33,418 bases of DNA from Gammaproteobacteria bacterium (GTDB lineage: Bacteria; Pseudomonadota; Gammaproteobacteria; Chromatiales; Chromatiaceae). The stretch lies in assembly GCA_011390365.1 (NCBI GenBank), contig JAABSM010000044.1, positions 1 to 33,418 of the forward strand, written 5' to 3'. Of this stretch, positions 1 to 7,650 are shown piece after piece; the first letter of the stretch is position 1; each line of letters begins with the position of its first letter. Position numbers and translations under genes: made by a program. Under the pieces are notes generated by a model. That model made no database searches. It saw only the letters and a program-made list of their open reading frames with translations, and was not told where the DNA came from.

Positions 1-118
1 AAGCCTTGTCGCTCGGTCGACGGCACATCCTATGCAGAACCAGAAACGGTTGGCGCACCCACGAAATGAGGCGCATCATTCCCGGAGAATGTCATGGTGA
101 CTTAAGTTAATGACATTG
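1..118 (+). mobile_element. Terminal segment of a repeated mobile element, copy 1
   Basis: The sequence from the window edge to the motif TTAATGACATTG recurs without gaps at 33088-33205 at roughly 88% identity by eye. Reading on the plus strand in frame 3, both copies stay open and stop at the same TAA (107-109 here). Several of the differences are synonymous, which suggests the tail of a coding region next to an element end. The last 18 bases (101-118) are matched in inverted form at 183-200 (16 of 18). The interior lies off the left edge, so the family cannot be named. Confidence 0.55.
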
Positions 119-180
119 AGTGGGGAGTGCCCGTGCACGACGATCGCCTCCACTTCGAGTTCCTGATCCTTGAGGGCGCA
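118..180 (+). pseudogene. tag: Fragment of tag (DNA-3-methyladenine glycosylase I)
   Basis: Twenty-one codons read EWGVPVHDDR followed by LHFEFLILEGA. This matches the conserved N-terminal stretch of Tag, which normally continues Q-A-G-L-S-W. Here the match stops exactly at the alanine codon and the sequence passes into an element end containing an in-frame stop (TAG at 193-195). The fragment has no start, no catalytic remainder and no neighbours of its own, so it is a non-functional remnant trapped between two facing element ends. The identification rests on recalled family sequence; the match is short but very specific. Confidence 0.7.
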
Positions 181-182
181 CA

Positions 183-402
183 CAATGTCATTTAGTTAAG
201 CGCAAACCAAATCCACTCTACGCGACGCCATTTTTATTGTAGTTAAATTCATTTACGCTCGACCTCCGCTTTTTCCGCGGGAATGAGCGCCCTGGCCTGA
301 CCGGCTCTACCTCCGCTACAATCTCAGTGAGTAATCGCAAAAGCATCCCCTGCGACCGACCTAACGCGATCCAGCGAATCAAGTCATTCTTCAAGACCGA
401 CA
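183..402 (-). mobile_element. Element end with transposase-tail-like remnant
   Basis: The right boundary motif CAATGTCATTTAGTTAAG (183-200) is the inverted counterpart of the end at 101-118. On the minus strand an open frame of about 61 codons runs from near 403 to a stop at 218. It ends in a basic tail with RPGRSFPRKKRR, which resembles the basic RPGR..PR tails of many DDE transposases. This looks like the 3' end of an insertion sequence in reverse orientation, cut off where the groEL fragment begins. No catalytic DDE residues are in the piece, so the transposase call is tentative. Confidence 0.4.
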
Positions 403-507
<105 letters not shown>

Positions 508-541
508 TCAGCGCCGTTCGCGTCAACCCATGACGATAAAG

Positions 542-566
542 AGCCCCGCCTTGGCGGGGCTTTTTT
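542..566 (+). terminator. Rho-independent terminator of groEL
   Basis: A 9-bp GC-rich stem (AGCCCCGCC / GGCGGGGCT) with a minimal TT turn is followed directly by six T residues, 35 bases after the groEL stop codon. This is a classic intrinsic terminator. Confidence 0.9.
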
Positions 567-805
567 GTGGCTGGGAGATTGCCGGTGAGCCGATCTTCGG
601 GCGTCGAGCGGCCCATGATGCAGGCGGGGATTCTGTTATACTTTTCCGCTGGCAAAGCGAAGAGAATGCCGTGCTCAATGTTCTCGAAGCGGATGGTGGG
701 GCCTCATCAGCCATGAATCCATGGCTCAGCCCGAGTGGCCCTGGCGCGTTACGACATTTATCGCATGGTCAAACCCGTCACATACTGGATACATAGCGAG
801 GACCC

Positions 806-1333
806 ATGACACGCAAATTACACATAGGAGGGCTTGGCCGGGTTGAAGGCTGGGAGGTGCTGGATGCCTTGCCAGGTGAATATGTAGACCACCTGGGGGA
901 TGCCCGGGATCTGTCCCGTTTTGCCGATAACACATTTGCCGCGGTGTATGCTTCCCATGTGCTGGAGCATTTCGACTATAAAGATGTCCTGCGCGAGGTA
1001 TTGGGGGAGTGGTATCGGGTATTGCAGCCAGGCGGGGAGATTTATATCAGTGTTCCCGATATGGAGAAGCTTTGTCGGTTGTTCCTCGACAAGGATAAAC
1101 TGGAACTCCTCGATCGATTCATGGTGATGCGGATGATGTTCGGCGGACATATCGACGAGTATGATTATCATTTAGTAGGATTCGACCAAGATATCCTCGT
1201 TGATTTCATGGTGGGCGCCGGGTTCGTCAATTTTCGTCGGGTCGCGACTTTCGGCTTTTTCGATGACACCAGTCATTACGAATTCAAGGGCACGCCTATC
1301 AGTCTGAATGTCATAGCCTCCAAGCCAGGCTAA
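806..1333 (+). CDS. Small class I SAM-dependent methyltransferase
   Basis: The 175-residue product has the compact methyltransferase layout often seen in polysaccharide and cell-surface clusters: an N-terminal LHIGG..GRVEGWEVLD stretch (residues 5-20) in place of a classical glycine-rich motif I, an acidic DARDLSRFADNTFAAVY segment, then the SHVLEH motif (50-55) and a WYRVLQPGGEIYISVPD segment typical of motifs post-I to III. Family members methylate small molecules or sugars; no substrate can be read from the sequence. The start is supported by GAGGA just upstream. The gene converges on the glycosyltransferase-like gene and overlaps its 3' end by 23 bp. No operon partner is visible on the plus strand. 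Confidence 0.8.
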   Translation: MTRKLHIGGLGRVEGWEVLDALPGEYVDHLGDARDLSRFADNTFAAVYASHVLEHFDYKDVLREVLGEWYRVLQPGGEIYISVPDMEKLCRLFLDKDKLELLDRFMVMRMMFGGHIDEYDYHLVGFDQDILVDFMVGAGFVNFRRVATFGFFDDTSHYEFKGTPISLNVIASKPG

Positions 1334-2741
1334 CCCTTGCAGGATCTTTACCTGCGCATTGGGCTGGATATGTCTGGCAGTTGCCTTGATCACTGAGATA
1401 TTTTGGGTGCGATATGAGGTCTACAATCCGCATGCCAAAATGGTACATCTGCACCATGACGAACAGGTAGAGCAGGGGTTCAATGAGAAACTTCAGGCGC
1501 ATGTTTTCACCCTTTTCGAATAACACCGTCACGAAGAAAATGAAGAGTAGCGGGAGTAGCAGACCGGTATCGCGCCAGGTCCGATGTTTCTGGCAGCGGA
1601 ACAGCGCCCAGTGAATGATCGCGAGACATAGCAGACCCACGAGCCAGAGGTGTGAAAAAAGCCGGTCATACAGAGTCCGCCAAGGCAGTCGATCGACAAT
1701 TCGGTGCTCCGTATAGCGACTGGATGGGGAGAGCCAGATACGCAGGTTGTCCCAGTAATTGACAAGTAGCTCGGACAGGGGCGCGGTCGCCAGGTATGCG
1801 TGGTATTTGTTTAGCAGTTGTCGATGCAAGTCAAGGTAGGCGGAGTGGTTGAAGTTCGGCGTCCCCGTCACTTTGACCTTGCGTGAGAGCACCCCCGGCG
1901 CCCCGGGGGATGCACCCATGCCCTGGTGGCCGAGATGCTTCCAATACGCCTGGTCATCGGCAATGCCTACGGAGCGCGTCAGGTTGGAGCCGGCGAATGA
2001 GGAGGTGCCAAGCAGCCCGAATTGCAGATATTGTTTGCCGAGATAAACGCCGCTGGCGCCGCCGACTACCAGCAGGAATAGCAAGATCTTTCTTTTGGGC
2101 AGTCCGATCAACAGCAAGGTGATTCCCAACAGCAGTATCCAGGGCCACTGAAAGACGGAGCGGGTGAAGAAGAGCAGTAGCGCGACGACAGCCAGGAGCC
2201 AGAAGAGACCGCCGGCCTTATCATCGGCGTGGGAGAGTCGCCAGAGTAAATAGTAGAACCACAGGATCAGCAGACTGGAAACGAAGGTGGTATCCAGCAT
2301 CGTCGCGTAAAATAGTGCCGCGGGGTGAAGGGCGAAGAGCATCGCGGCGGGTACCGCGAATCGATGCGAGGTCAGTTGCTTGAGCCAGAGGTAGAGTAGC
2401 GCCGCCATTGCCCCATAGGCCAGAATCCATGAAAAATAGAGCGCGCCATCCACGGCTTTCACCGTTTGGTCGATCTGATCCGTGTCGATATTGGCGGCGA
2501 GGAGCGCTCTGAAAGCATCAAATAGCGGTGGTTGGATATGCACGTTCGCCAGGCTTTCCCAGGGCGCCTGTCGCAGGTCGCGCAGAGATACGGTCTGCAT
2601 CATGGTCTCGGAGGACCAGAGCTGAAAATAGAACCCATCAATCGCGCAAGGCTGAGCCAGGGCTTCCAGGGTCAGCAACAGCATACTCGCAGCCACCCCC
2701 AGTGTAACAGCGGTAAACCATATCCTTGCATGCCGGCTCAT
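1311..2741 (-). CDS. GT-C-like integral membrane glycosyltransferase
   Basis: The product is a 476-residue polytopic membrane protein with about ten hydrophobic segments. A first membrane helix is followed by a loop with an acidic residue (AIDGFYFQLW), a large loop carrying HIQPPLFDAF, then repeated Leu/Ala/Val helices. This is the layout of GT-C enzymes of the ArnT/PMT type, which transfer sugars from polyprenyl-phosphate donors on the periplasmic face. No signature assigns a substrate. Its ATG overlaps the TGA of the diguanylate cyclase upstream (ATGA), so it is probably translationally coupled and the third gene of that operon. The C-terminal tail overlaps the convergent methyltransferase gene by 23 bp. 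A plain multispanning hypothetical protein is the alternative. Confidence 0.65.
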   Translation of the reverse strand: MSRHARIWFTAVTLGVAASMLLLTLEALAQPCAIDGFYFQLWSSETMMQTVSLRDLRQAPWESLANVHIQPPLFDAFRALLAANIDTDQIDQTVKAVDGALYFSWILAYGAMAALLYLWLKQLTSHRFAVPAAMLFALHPAALFYATMLDTTFVSSLLILWFYYLLWRLSHADDKAGGLFWLLAVVALLLFFTRSVFQWPWILLLGITLLLIGLPKRKILLFLLVVGGASGVYLGKQYLQFGLLGTSSFAGSNLTRSVGIADDQAYWKHLGHQGMGASPGAPGVLSRKVKVTGTPNFNHSAYLDLHRQLLNKYHAYLATAPLSELLVNYWDNLRIWLSPSSRYTEHRIVDRLPWRTLYDRLFSHLWLVGLLCLAIIHWALFRCQKHRTWRDTGLLLPLLFIFFVTVLFEKGENMRLKFLIEPLLYLFVMVQMYHFGMRIVDLISHPKYLSDQGNCQTYPAQCAGKDPARVSLAWRL

Positions 2742-4432
2742 GCCGTATCCCTGTGATGCTTGTCCGCGTCGAAGAAGTCATAGCGATTCTTGCCTGACTC
2801 CTTGGCGCTGTACATCGCCTGGTCAGCCTGGCGCAGCAGGGCGTCCGAGCCGATGTCATGGTGCTGGGGATAGAAGGAGATGCCGATACTGGCGGAGACG
2901 CGGAGCTTCAAGGGGGCGTGTTTTTGCGACTCGTGGAGGATGGGGGCGCTCAACCTTGACAGCAGGCGCTTCACCAGGCCGATGATTTCCTGGGCATTGG
3001 CGAGATCGGAGATGGCGATGACGAATTCGTCACCGCCGATGCGCGCGACCACGTCTTCCTGGCGCACGATCTCCTGCATGCGGCTGGCGGATGTCCTGAG
3101 CACCGCATCGCCGATGTCATGGCCGTGGTTGTCATTGATGTCCTTGAATTCATCCAGGTCGATGTAAAGGATCGCCAGCAGTTTGTTGTTGCGCCGGCAG
3201 CGGTGCATGGCGCTCTGGATCAGTTCGCTGAACAGGAAGCGGTTGGGCAGGCCGGTCAGACTGTCGTGTTTGGCGCTGTACTCCAGCGCCCGCTGGTGCT
3301 CGATGCGCTCGGTGACATCGGTGTTGAAGCCGACGAAGCGGATCGGCTTGCCGTCGGCGGAGAAGAGGGCCTTGCCGCGACCGGTGATCCAGCGCCATTC
3401 TCCGGTTTTGGTACGCATGCGGAAGGTACTCTCGTAGATCCCCTCGCCCTTGGCATTGAGGTACTCCTCTACCTTCTGGAGGGCGTGACCCTTGTCGTCG
3501 GGGTGGATCAGCTCCGACCAGCAGCGAATATCATCCGGCAGTTCGCCCTCCTCGTAGCCGAGCATGGTTTCGAACCTCGCGGAGTGCAGGACATGGTCGG
3601 TTTGCAGGTCCCAATCCCAGAGCCCATCCCGGGTCCCCTCCACCGCCAGCCGAAAGCGGTCTCGCTCCTCCTTGAGCTGCTGGCGCCGCTGTCGCAGTTT
3701 GGACCGGGATGACTTGATGGATCCGATCATGCGATTCATGGTGCGGGAGAGGTGGCGGATCTCCGCCGGCCCCTGCTCTGGCACCGCCTCCAGGGGGATG
3801 CCGTCCTTGTCGCTGCGCGAGATACTGCGCGTCACATGGGTCAGCGGGTCGGCGACCAGACGGCGGATCGACAGGGTCAGGAAGATGACGAGCAGGGTCG
3901 TGATGGCGACGCTGTTGGCGAGGGTGCGAACAATGATGCTCTCCAGTTCGCGCTGGATCGCTCGATCGGTGATGTAGATGGTAACGTCGCCGATCACGCT
4001 GCCATCATCCGCGAAGATGTCCGCCTTGTCGATGTGAACGCACTCCCTCAGGCTGCGTTGCTGGGCGGGATCATTGGGTAGATATTCGATCAGTTCGCCT
4101 TCTGGGCCGCGTAGCGCGCCGCTGACAAAGGCGCCTCCCCCGGTGATTTCACCCATGTTGAAGTCGCGTACCACAATGGCGAAATGGCGCCGCTGCTCCA
4201 GCTCGGTATGGATCAGCTTGACGTACTCGTTGATGGCGTAGGACTGGATATGGTCGGCGATGTTGGTGCGCAGCGACTGGATGCTGGTCGCCGAGCGCGC
4301 TTTCATATCGTTGACGATCTGTTTTTTGGCCTGGTGGTAGTTGTAGGCGGCATCCAGCCCCATCGCCAGCACCACCGAAGAGACGATGGCCACCGCCAGC
4401 ACGAAATAGAGAGAGGCGCGTCGAATATCCAT
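2738..4432 (-). CDS. Membrane-bound HAMP-PAS diguanylate cyclase
   Basis: The 564-residue protein makes the second messenger c-di-GMP from two GTP. Domains in order: membrane helix 1 (about 8-27), periplasmic region (28-170), membrane helix 2 (173-190), HAMP (191-243) with a short coiled linker, PAS with PAC (256-375; LWDWDLQTD and RWITGRGK), and a GGDEF domain (384-555). The active site GGDEF is at 466-470. An allosteric inhibitory I-site RxxD (RQED, 457-460) stands exactly five residues before it, so an active, product-inhibited cyclase is expected. There is no EAL domain. The gene follows the binding-protein gene by 21 bp and overlaps the membrane glycosyltransferase start by 4 bp. The periplasmic domain is the obvious docking surface for the neighbouring binding protein (inference). 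Confidence 0.92.
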   Translation of the reverse strand: MDIRRASLYFVLAVAIVSSVVLAMGLDAAYNYHQAKKQIVNDMKARSATSIQSLRTNIADHIQSYAINEYVKLIHTELEQRRHFAIVVRDFNMGEITGGGAFVSGALRGPEGELIEYLPNDPAQQRSLRECVHIDKADIFADDGSVIGDVTIYITDRAIQRELESIIVRTLANSVAITTLLVIFLTLSIRRLVADPLTHVTRSISRSDKDGIPLEAVPEQGPAEIRHLSRTMNRMIGSIKSSRSKLRQRRQQLKEERDRFRLAVEGTRDGLWDWDLQTDHVLHSARFETMLGYEEGELPDDIRCWSELIHPDDKGHALQKVEEYLNAKGEGIYESTFRMRTKTGEWRWITGRGKALFSADGKPIRFVGFNTDVTERIEHQRALEYSAKHDSLTGLPNRFLFSELIQSAMHRCRRNNKLLAILYIDLDEFKDINDNHGHDIGDAVLRTSASRMQEIVRQEDVVARIGGDEFVIAISDLANAQEIIGLVKRLLSRLSAPILHESQKHAPLKLRVSASIGISFYPQHHDIGSDALLRQADQAMYSAKESGKNRYDFFDADKHHRDTA

Positions 4433-4453
4433 GATGCCGTCGACTCCGAGTAT

Positions 4454-5488
4454 CTAGCGCCTTTCCTCCTCGTTCCGTTCGGTCTCAATGCCCAGCACAT
4501 TGCGCTTGATGGTGGCTAGTTTCTCTTCGATATTGTCCGCGGAGATCGCCAGTACCGGCAGTCGGCCGTTCTTCTCCACCGCCTCGCCGTTGAGGTGGGC
4601 ATCCATGGCGCGCACCGCTTCCCGGCCCATCAGATAGGGTTGCTGCATGGCGGCGCCCACCAGCACTCCCCGGGGGATCAAATCGAGAAAGACGGGTTCG
4701 GCGTCGAAGCAGATCAACAGCACCTGGTCGGCCTTGCCGGCGTCGGCGATGGCGTCGAGTGCGCCGCGATACTTGTCCGACCCTTGCAGCCAGATGGCGC
4801 GCAGGTTCGGATGCTTGTCGATCAGCTCCCTGGCGTAGTCGTAGGTCTCCTGATACGAAAAGGTTACCTGTTGATGTAGATCCGCGCCCTTGATGCCCGC
4901 CTCATCCAGGGCGCTCATGAAGCCGGCGGTGCGCGCCTGACCATTGGCCCGCTTCTGGGGGATGGCGATGATGCCGACGCGACCATCCTGCCAGCCGAGG
5001 GCCTTCATGCGCTCGACCAGGACCTTGCCGATCTCGTAGGCGCCCTGGCGGTTGTCGGAGGAGATGTAGGAGACATATTCGCCGCCATCCGCGCCAATAT
5101 CCGAGATGACTACGGGTATATCAGCCTGCTTCGCCAGCTTGAGGATGGTGACCGCGGCCGAGGAGTTGGTGGGGGAGATGATCAGGCCATCCACCTTGTC
5201 GCGGATCGCCTTTACGGTATGCTTGAGTTCGGTCTTGGCATCATTGCCCGCGCTGTAGGTGTCGATCCGATAACCCCGTTCGCGGGCCGCCGCGCGCACG
5301 CCCCGATCCATGATCTCCCAGAACGGGATCTCCATGTCGGAGACCAGATAGGCCAGGCGTTTTCCCGATTTTTCCGCGGGCTCGCCCGCCACCGGTGGTG
5401 CCGCATGGGCCGCCGCCAGGCCAAGGCAGAAGAGGAGCAGGAAGACCAGCGGCTGAGAAGAAGAGGTGCGCGAAAAAGGGGTGGCCAT
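4454..5488 (-). CDS. Periplasmic sugar-type substrate-binding protein
   Basis: The product is a 344-residue type I periplasmic binding protein of the RbsB/LacI-like class. A signal peptide (hydrophobic LVFLLLFCLGLAAAHA, likely cleaved after AHA near residue 28) precedes the repeated alpha/beta fold: KRLAYLVSDMEIPFWEIM, VDGLIISPTNSSAAV, IPVVISDIGADGG, the hinge-side VGIIAIPQ, and RAIWLQGSDKYRGALDAI. These proteins bind sugars or autoinducer-like ligands and either feed an ABC permease or signal through a membrane partner. No permease or ATPase gene is next to it. A membrane diguanylate cyclase follows 21 bp downstream, so a LuxP-like sensory role is the better inference. The frame is open farther upstream (to 5728). 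The ATG at 5488 was chosen for the signal peptide and a GGAG 11 bases before it. Confidence 0.85.
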   Translation of the reverse strand: MATPFSRTSSSQPLVFLLLFCLGLAAAHAAPPVAGEPAEKSGKRLAYLVSDMEIPFWEIMDRGVRAAARERGYRIDTYSAGNDAKTELKHTVKAIRDKVDGLIISPTNSSAAVTILKLAKQADIPVVISDIGADGGEYVSYISSDNRQGAYEIGKVLVERMKALGWQDGRVGIIAIPQKRANGQARTAGFMSALDEAGIKGADLHQQVTFSYQETYDYARELIDKHPNLRAIWLQGSDKYRGALDAIADAGKADQVLLICFDAEPVFLDLIPRGVLVGAAMQQPYLMGREAVRAMDAHLNGEAVEKNGRLPVLAISADNIEEKLATIKRNVLGIETERNEEERR

Positions 5489-5940
5489 GGTCGAAGGGTC
5501 TCCGTCAGCGAGGTATGCTTGCGGGACCCGAGGATTGCCGACAAACCCTTGCGGGGAGCATTGACGAAGATTCCCTCCGCCATGAGAGGCTATGCCCTTG
5601 TTGCCACCCGCTTCGTCCTGAAGCGCTACGTGAATGGTTGATCGCTCAAGTATCGGAGATTCTTGTTTTCCGCGCAAGGTATAAAACGCGGGGATTTGCG
5701 GGGAAGGGACTGGTGCAACTGCGCACAATATTACGGGTATTGCGTGCGTGGGCAGGCTGATCCTTCAGGCGGGCCGTGATTGAACCCGGTCCGGCTAACG
5801 GTCATGGGCTGGTTCGTCACCCCGAAAAATGAATCGACCCAAGGAGTGGCGCTCCTTCGACGGGCGCTACTCCTTGGTTTCGTCATGGTAACGCCTCAAC
5901 CTCCCCGCGACGTTGGCGCGAACGCGTGTGTGCAGCTTTA
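5489..5940. other. Intergenic region between nif operon end and binding-protein operon
   Basis: There is no convincing coding region in these 452 bases. It must hold the promoter of the minus-strand binding-protein operon (not confidently identified). It also contains the long hairpin at 5839-5877 that ends the nif operon. Confidence 0.6.
5839..5877 (-). terminator. Hairpin terminator after the nif operon
   Basis: Two 14-base arms, CCAAGGAGTGGCGC and GCGCTACTCCTTGG, pair with one G-T-type mismatch around an 11-base loop. On the minus strand the hairpin lies 64 bases past the last nif-operon gene and is followed by a short T-rich stretch (5825-5830 in plus coordinates, AAAAA). Confidence 0.65.
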
Positions 5941-6315
5941 CTACTCCGGCATCGGCAGCAGGCGCGCCTCGCCCTTGACCTCATCGCCCCGCCCCCAGGC
6001 GGTGACCGCCTCCAGGAACCACCTCTTTTTCGACGGGTGGGGTTGGGCGATATCCTGTTCGGCGAAGAAGCTGCCATCGCTGTGGAAGAGGATCTCTCCC
6101 TGTTTCATGCCCCTGGCATTGCGCCATTCACCGACCAGGCTGAACTGGCCATTGCTGGGATCTCTTTCCAGACGATACTCCGCCGCCTCCGGGGCAAGCA
6201 GCGGAACATCCTCCGGAGCGATGCCATTGCGACGGCTCTCCTGTTGCAGTCGTTGCCAGATCGCCGCGGCGAGCGGGGCGACCTCGTCAAAGCGGGCTTG
6301 GGTCTCATGGTTCAT
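5941..6315 (-). CDS. Hypothetical protein at the end of the nif operon
   Basis: The 124-residue protein is not recognised. It has no signal peptide, membrane segment or cysteine. The N-terminal third is helical (MNHETQARFDEVAPLAAAIWQRLQQ). The rest has beta-type segments: YRLERDPSNGQFSLVGEWRN, GEILFHSDGSFFAEQDIAQPHPSKKRWFLEAVTAWGR. This suggests a small soluble alpha/beta protein. It lies 29 bp after the [2Fe-2S] ferredoxin gene on the same strand and before the operon terminator, so it is probably co-transcribed with nifENX and linked to nitrogen fixation. Function is unknown. Confidence 0.7.
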   Translation of the reverse strand: MNHETQARFDEVAPLAAAIWQRLQQESRRNGIAPEDVPLLAPEAAEYRLERDPSNGQFSLVGEWRNARGMKQGEILFHSDGSFFAEQDIAQPHPSKKRWFLEAVTAWGRGDEVKGEARLLPMPE

Positions 6316-6344
6316 GGGGCTATCCCGAAGGTTTGCGGTGCGGT

Positions 6345-6668
6345 CTACCAGAACTCCTTGTCTACTTGCAGACGCGCTACCGGCGTGTCGTTGAGCAGGT
6401 GCTGCTCGAAGATCTCGGCGACATCCTCTTTGGTCACCCGTCCGTACATGATCCCTTCCGGGTAGACCAGTACCGAAGGTCCTTCGCTACAGGGGCCGAA
6501 GCAACTGCTGGTGCAGATCTGCACCTTTTCGAAGGCCTGGCGCTGCTGCAACTGCCAGTAGAACTCCTCCGCCACTTCGGCGGCGTTTTTCTGGCCGCAG
6601 GAGGGGCGGGGGTGGCCCATGGGACGGTTCTGGACGCAGATGAAGACGTGCTTGTCGGGTCTTGGCAT
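6345..6668 (-). CDS. Thioredoxin-like [2Fe-2S] ferredoxin
   Basis: The 107-residue protein has the thioredoxin-fold [2Fe-2S] ferredoxin pattern. Cluster ligands are likely C11 and C24 (CVQNRPMGHPRPSC) and C56 and C60 (SSCFGPC), with an extra C52. The segment GPSVLVYPEGIMYGRVTKEDVAEIFEQHL is the family's C-terminal strand-helix. Homologues occur in nif clusters of diazotrophic proteobacteria, where they may protect or supply electrons to nitrogenase components. AGGAG lies eight bases before the ATG. It sits 63 bp behind fdxB, with a hairpin (6689-6712) in the gap, and 29 bp before the last gene of the operon. The family assignment is secure; the exact electron partner is not known. Confidence 0.88.
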   Translation of the reverse strand: MPRPDKHVFICVQNRPMGHPRPSCGQKNAAEVAEEFYWQLQQRQAFEKVQICTSSCFGPCSEGPSVLVYPEGIMYGRVTKEDVAEIFEQHLLNDTPVARLQVDKEFW

Positions 6669-6688
6669 GATGGTACTCCTGGCATGCT

Positions 6689-6712
6689 GCCCCTCTCGCG
6701 GGGGAGAGGGGC
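6689..6712. repeat. GC hairpin between two ferredoxin genes
   Basis: Arms GCCCCTCTC and GAGAGGGGC form a 9-bp stem with a 6-base loop in the 63-bp gap between fdxB and the [2Fe-2S] ferredoxin gene. It ends about 21 bases before the downstream ATG on the minus strand, close to its ribosome binding site. It could tune the expression of the last two genes or stabilise the upstream message. There is no T-tract. Confidence 0.5.
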
Positions 6713-6731
6713 GGGGTGAGGGCCTGAAAGC

Positions 6732-7073
6732 TTACGCCGCCACGTCCTGAGGTTCATGGGTAAAGCACTTCTTGGGGCAGATGCGGGCGCAGGCGCCGCA
6801 GCCGATGCAGTCCAAGGCGTTCTTCAGGCTCATGACCATGGCGGTGTCATCGGAGAAGCCATCATCATCATCGCCATAGTCGTCATCGTCATCATAATCG
6901 TCGTCGTCATCTTCCAGCCCTTCCACCGAATCCCGCTCGACCAGGTCGAAGACATCCCGGGGGCAGACCTTGAAGCAGCGACCGCAGCCGATGCAGTGGC
7001 CCTGATTGATGTCCATCACGAAGGCGGGGGTGTACTCCTCGCCGCCGCGGGTCAGTCCGATATATACACTCAT
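6732..7073 (-). CDS. fdxB: Nif-specific 2[4Fe-4S] ferredoxin III with Asp-rich insert
   Basis: The 113-residue protein begins with the family signature GLTRGGEEYTPAFV. It carries two 4Fe-4S motifs: C27-C30-C33-C37 (CIGCGRCFKVC) and C89-C92-C95-C99 (CIGCGACARIC). This is the nif-linked ferredoxin III (FdxB type), a low-potential electron carrier tied to nitrogenase or to FeMo-co assembly. The loop between the clusters is enlarged by a run of about 18 acidic residues (54-76, mostly Asp with Tyr/Gly breaks), encoded by gat/gac-type repeats at about 6845-6914. That insert is absent from the short versions I know. The start at 7073 is fixed by AGGAG eight bases upstream; the frame's further 5' extension is repeat-derived. 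Confidence 0.9.
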   Translation of the reverse strand: MSVYIGLTRGGEEYTPAFVMDINQGHCIGCGRCFKVCPRDVFDLVERDSVEGLEDDDDDYDDDDDYGDDDDGFSDDTAMVMSLKNALDCIGCGACARICPKKCFTHEPQDVAA

Positions 7074-7092
7074 CAGTAGTGCTCCTAAATTC

Positions 7093-7241
7093 AAAGATTT
7101 CTGTTTGAACCACGAATGGACACGAATAAACACGAATATTGACGAACCTACCCGCAACGCCAAGGTCATCCTTCGGGTGAGGGACGGAGATGGGGCAAGT
7201 CCCGATTCTATTGGCGTTAATTCGCGTTTATTCGTGGTTAA
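7093..7241. repeat. Paired inverted arms, cacgaata type
   Basis: The left arm (about 7107-7141) is built from repeated cacgaata/cacgaatgga units. The right arm (about 7215-7241) carries the complement (gttaattcgcgtttattcg, then tggtta). Together they can fold into a long imperfect stem within the 183-bp gap between the DUF683 gene and fdxB, inside the nif operon. Short plus-strand reading frames here are translations of the repeat and are not genes. Confidence 0.65.
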
Positions 7242-7256
7242 ATACAGGTCCCAGGT

Positions 7257-7475
7257 TTAACCGTTGGATTTGGCCTCCGCGGCCTTGTAGGCGGCCTCCG
7301 CCTCGGCCCATGCCTTGCAGGCGTCGTAGGTCTCCTGGGCCAGGGCGGGGATCTCTTCATAGGCGGCGGGCAGGCGATCTTCCACCAAGTCGTGCATTTC
7401 GCCGGCCTTTTCGGTGGCGATGCGCTTGGCCTTGCGCACCGCCTTGTTCATGGCTTTCAGCTCTTCAGGGGTCAT
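7257..7475 (-). CDS. Small nif-associated helical protein (DUF683/CCE_0567 type)
   Basis: The product is a 72-residue, almost wholly helical protein: MTPEELKAMNKAVRKAKRIA, a short turn, a middle helix with HDLVEDRLPAAYEEIPALA, and a C-terminal Ala/Glu-rich helix with AWAEAEAAYKAAEAKSNG. This is the pattern of the DUF683 (CCE_0567) family, small metal-binding helical hairpins typically encoded next to nifX and DUF269 genes. The role is unknown, probably in FeMo-cofactor or Fe-S handling. An AGGAG before the ATG at 7475 fixes the start; the longer open frame is not used. It lies 175 bp after the DUF269 gene, with a repeat pair in the gap. Confidence 0.85.
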   Translation of the reverse strand: MTPEELKAMNKAVRKAKRIATEKAGEMHDLVEDRLPAAYEEIPALAQETYDACKAWAEAEAAYKAAEAKSNG

Positions 7476-7491
7476 GGGCTTTTCTCCTTGT

Positions 7492-7640
7492 TTGAACCGC
7501 GGATCTCGCGGAAAACGCAGATGTCTCCATACGACCATTTACGGGTCGGGGTAGTCCCGTGGATGAGCGACATACCCGAAACACGCGATATCCTGCTCGC
7601 CATGAAAATAATCTGCGTAAATCTGCGCTCATTCGCGGTT
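7492..7640. repeat. Paired inverted arms, cgcagat type
   Basis: The left arm near 7494-7521 (gaaccgcggatctcgcgg, then aaaacgcagat) is complemented by the right arm near 7608-7640 (aatctgcgtaaatctgcgct, then cattcgcggttt). The pair occupies the 175-bp gap between the DUF269 and DUF683 genes and has the same design as the pair at 7093-7241. A smaller hairpin (acggg/cccgt) lies in the loop near 7540-7561. Confidence 0.6.
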
Positions 7641-7650
7641 TACCACTTGA

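Noticed and set aside
7006-7260. Small plus-strand frame containing NHEWTRINTN
   Set aside because: This is a translation of the cacgaata intergenic repeat arms and overlaps fdxB antisense.
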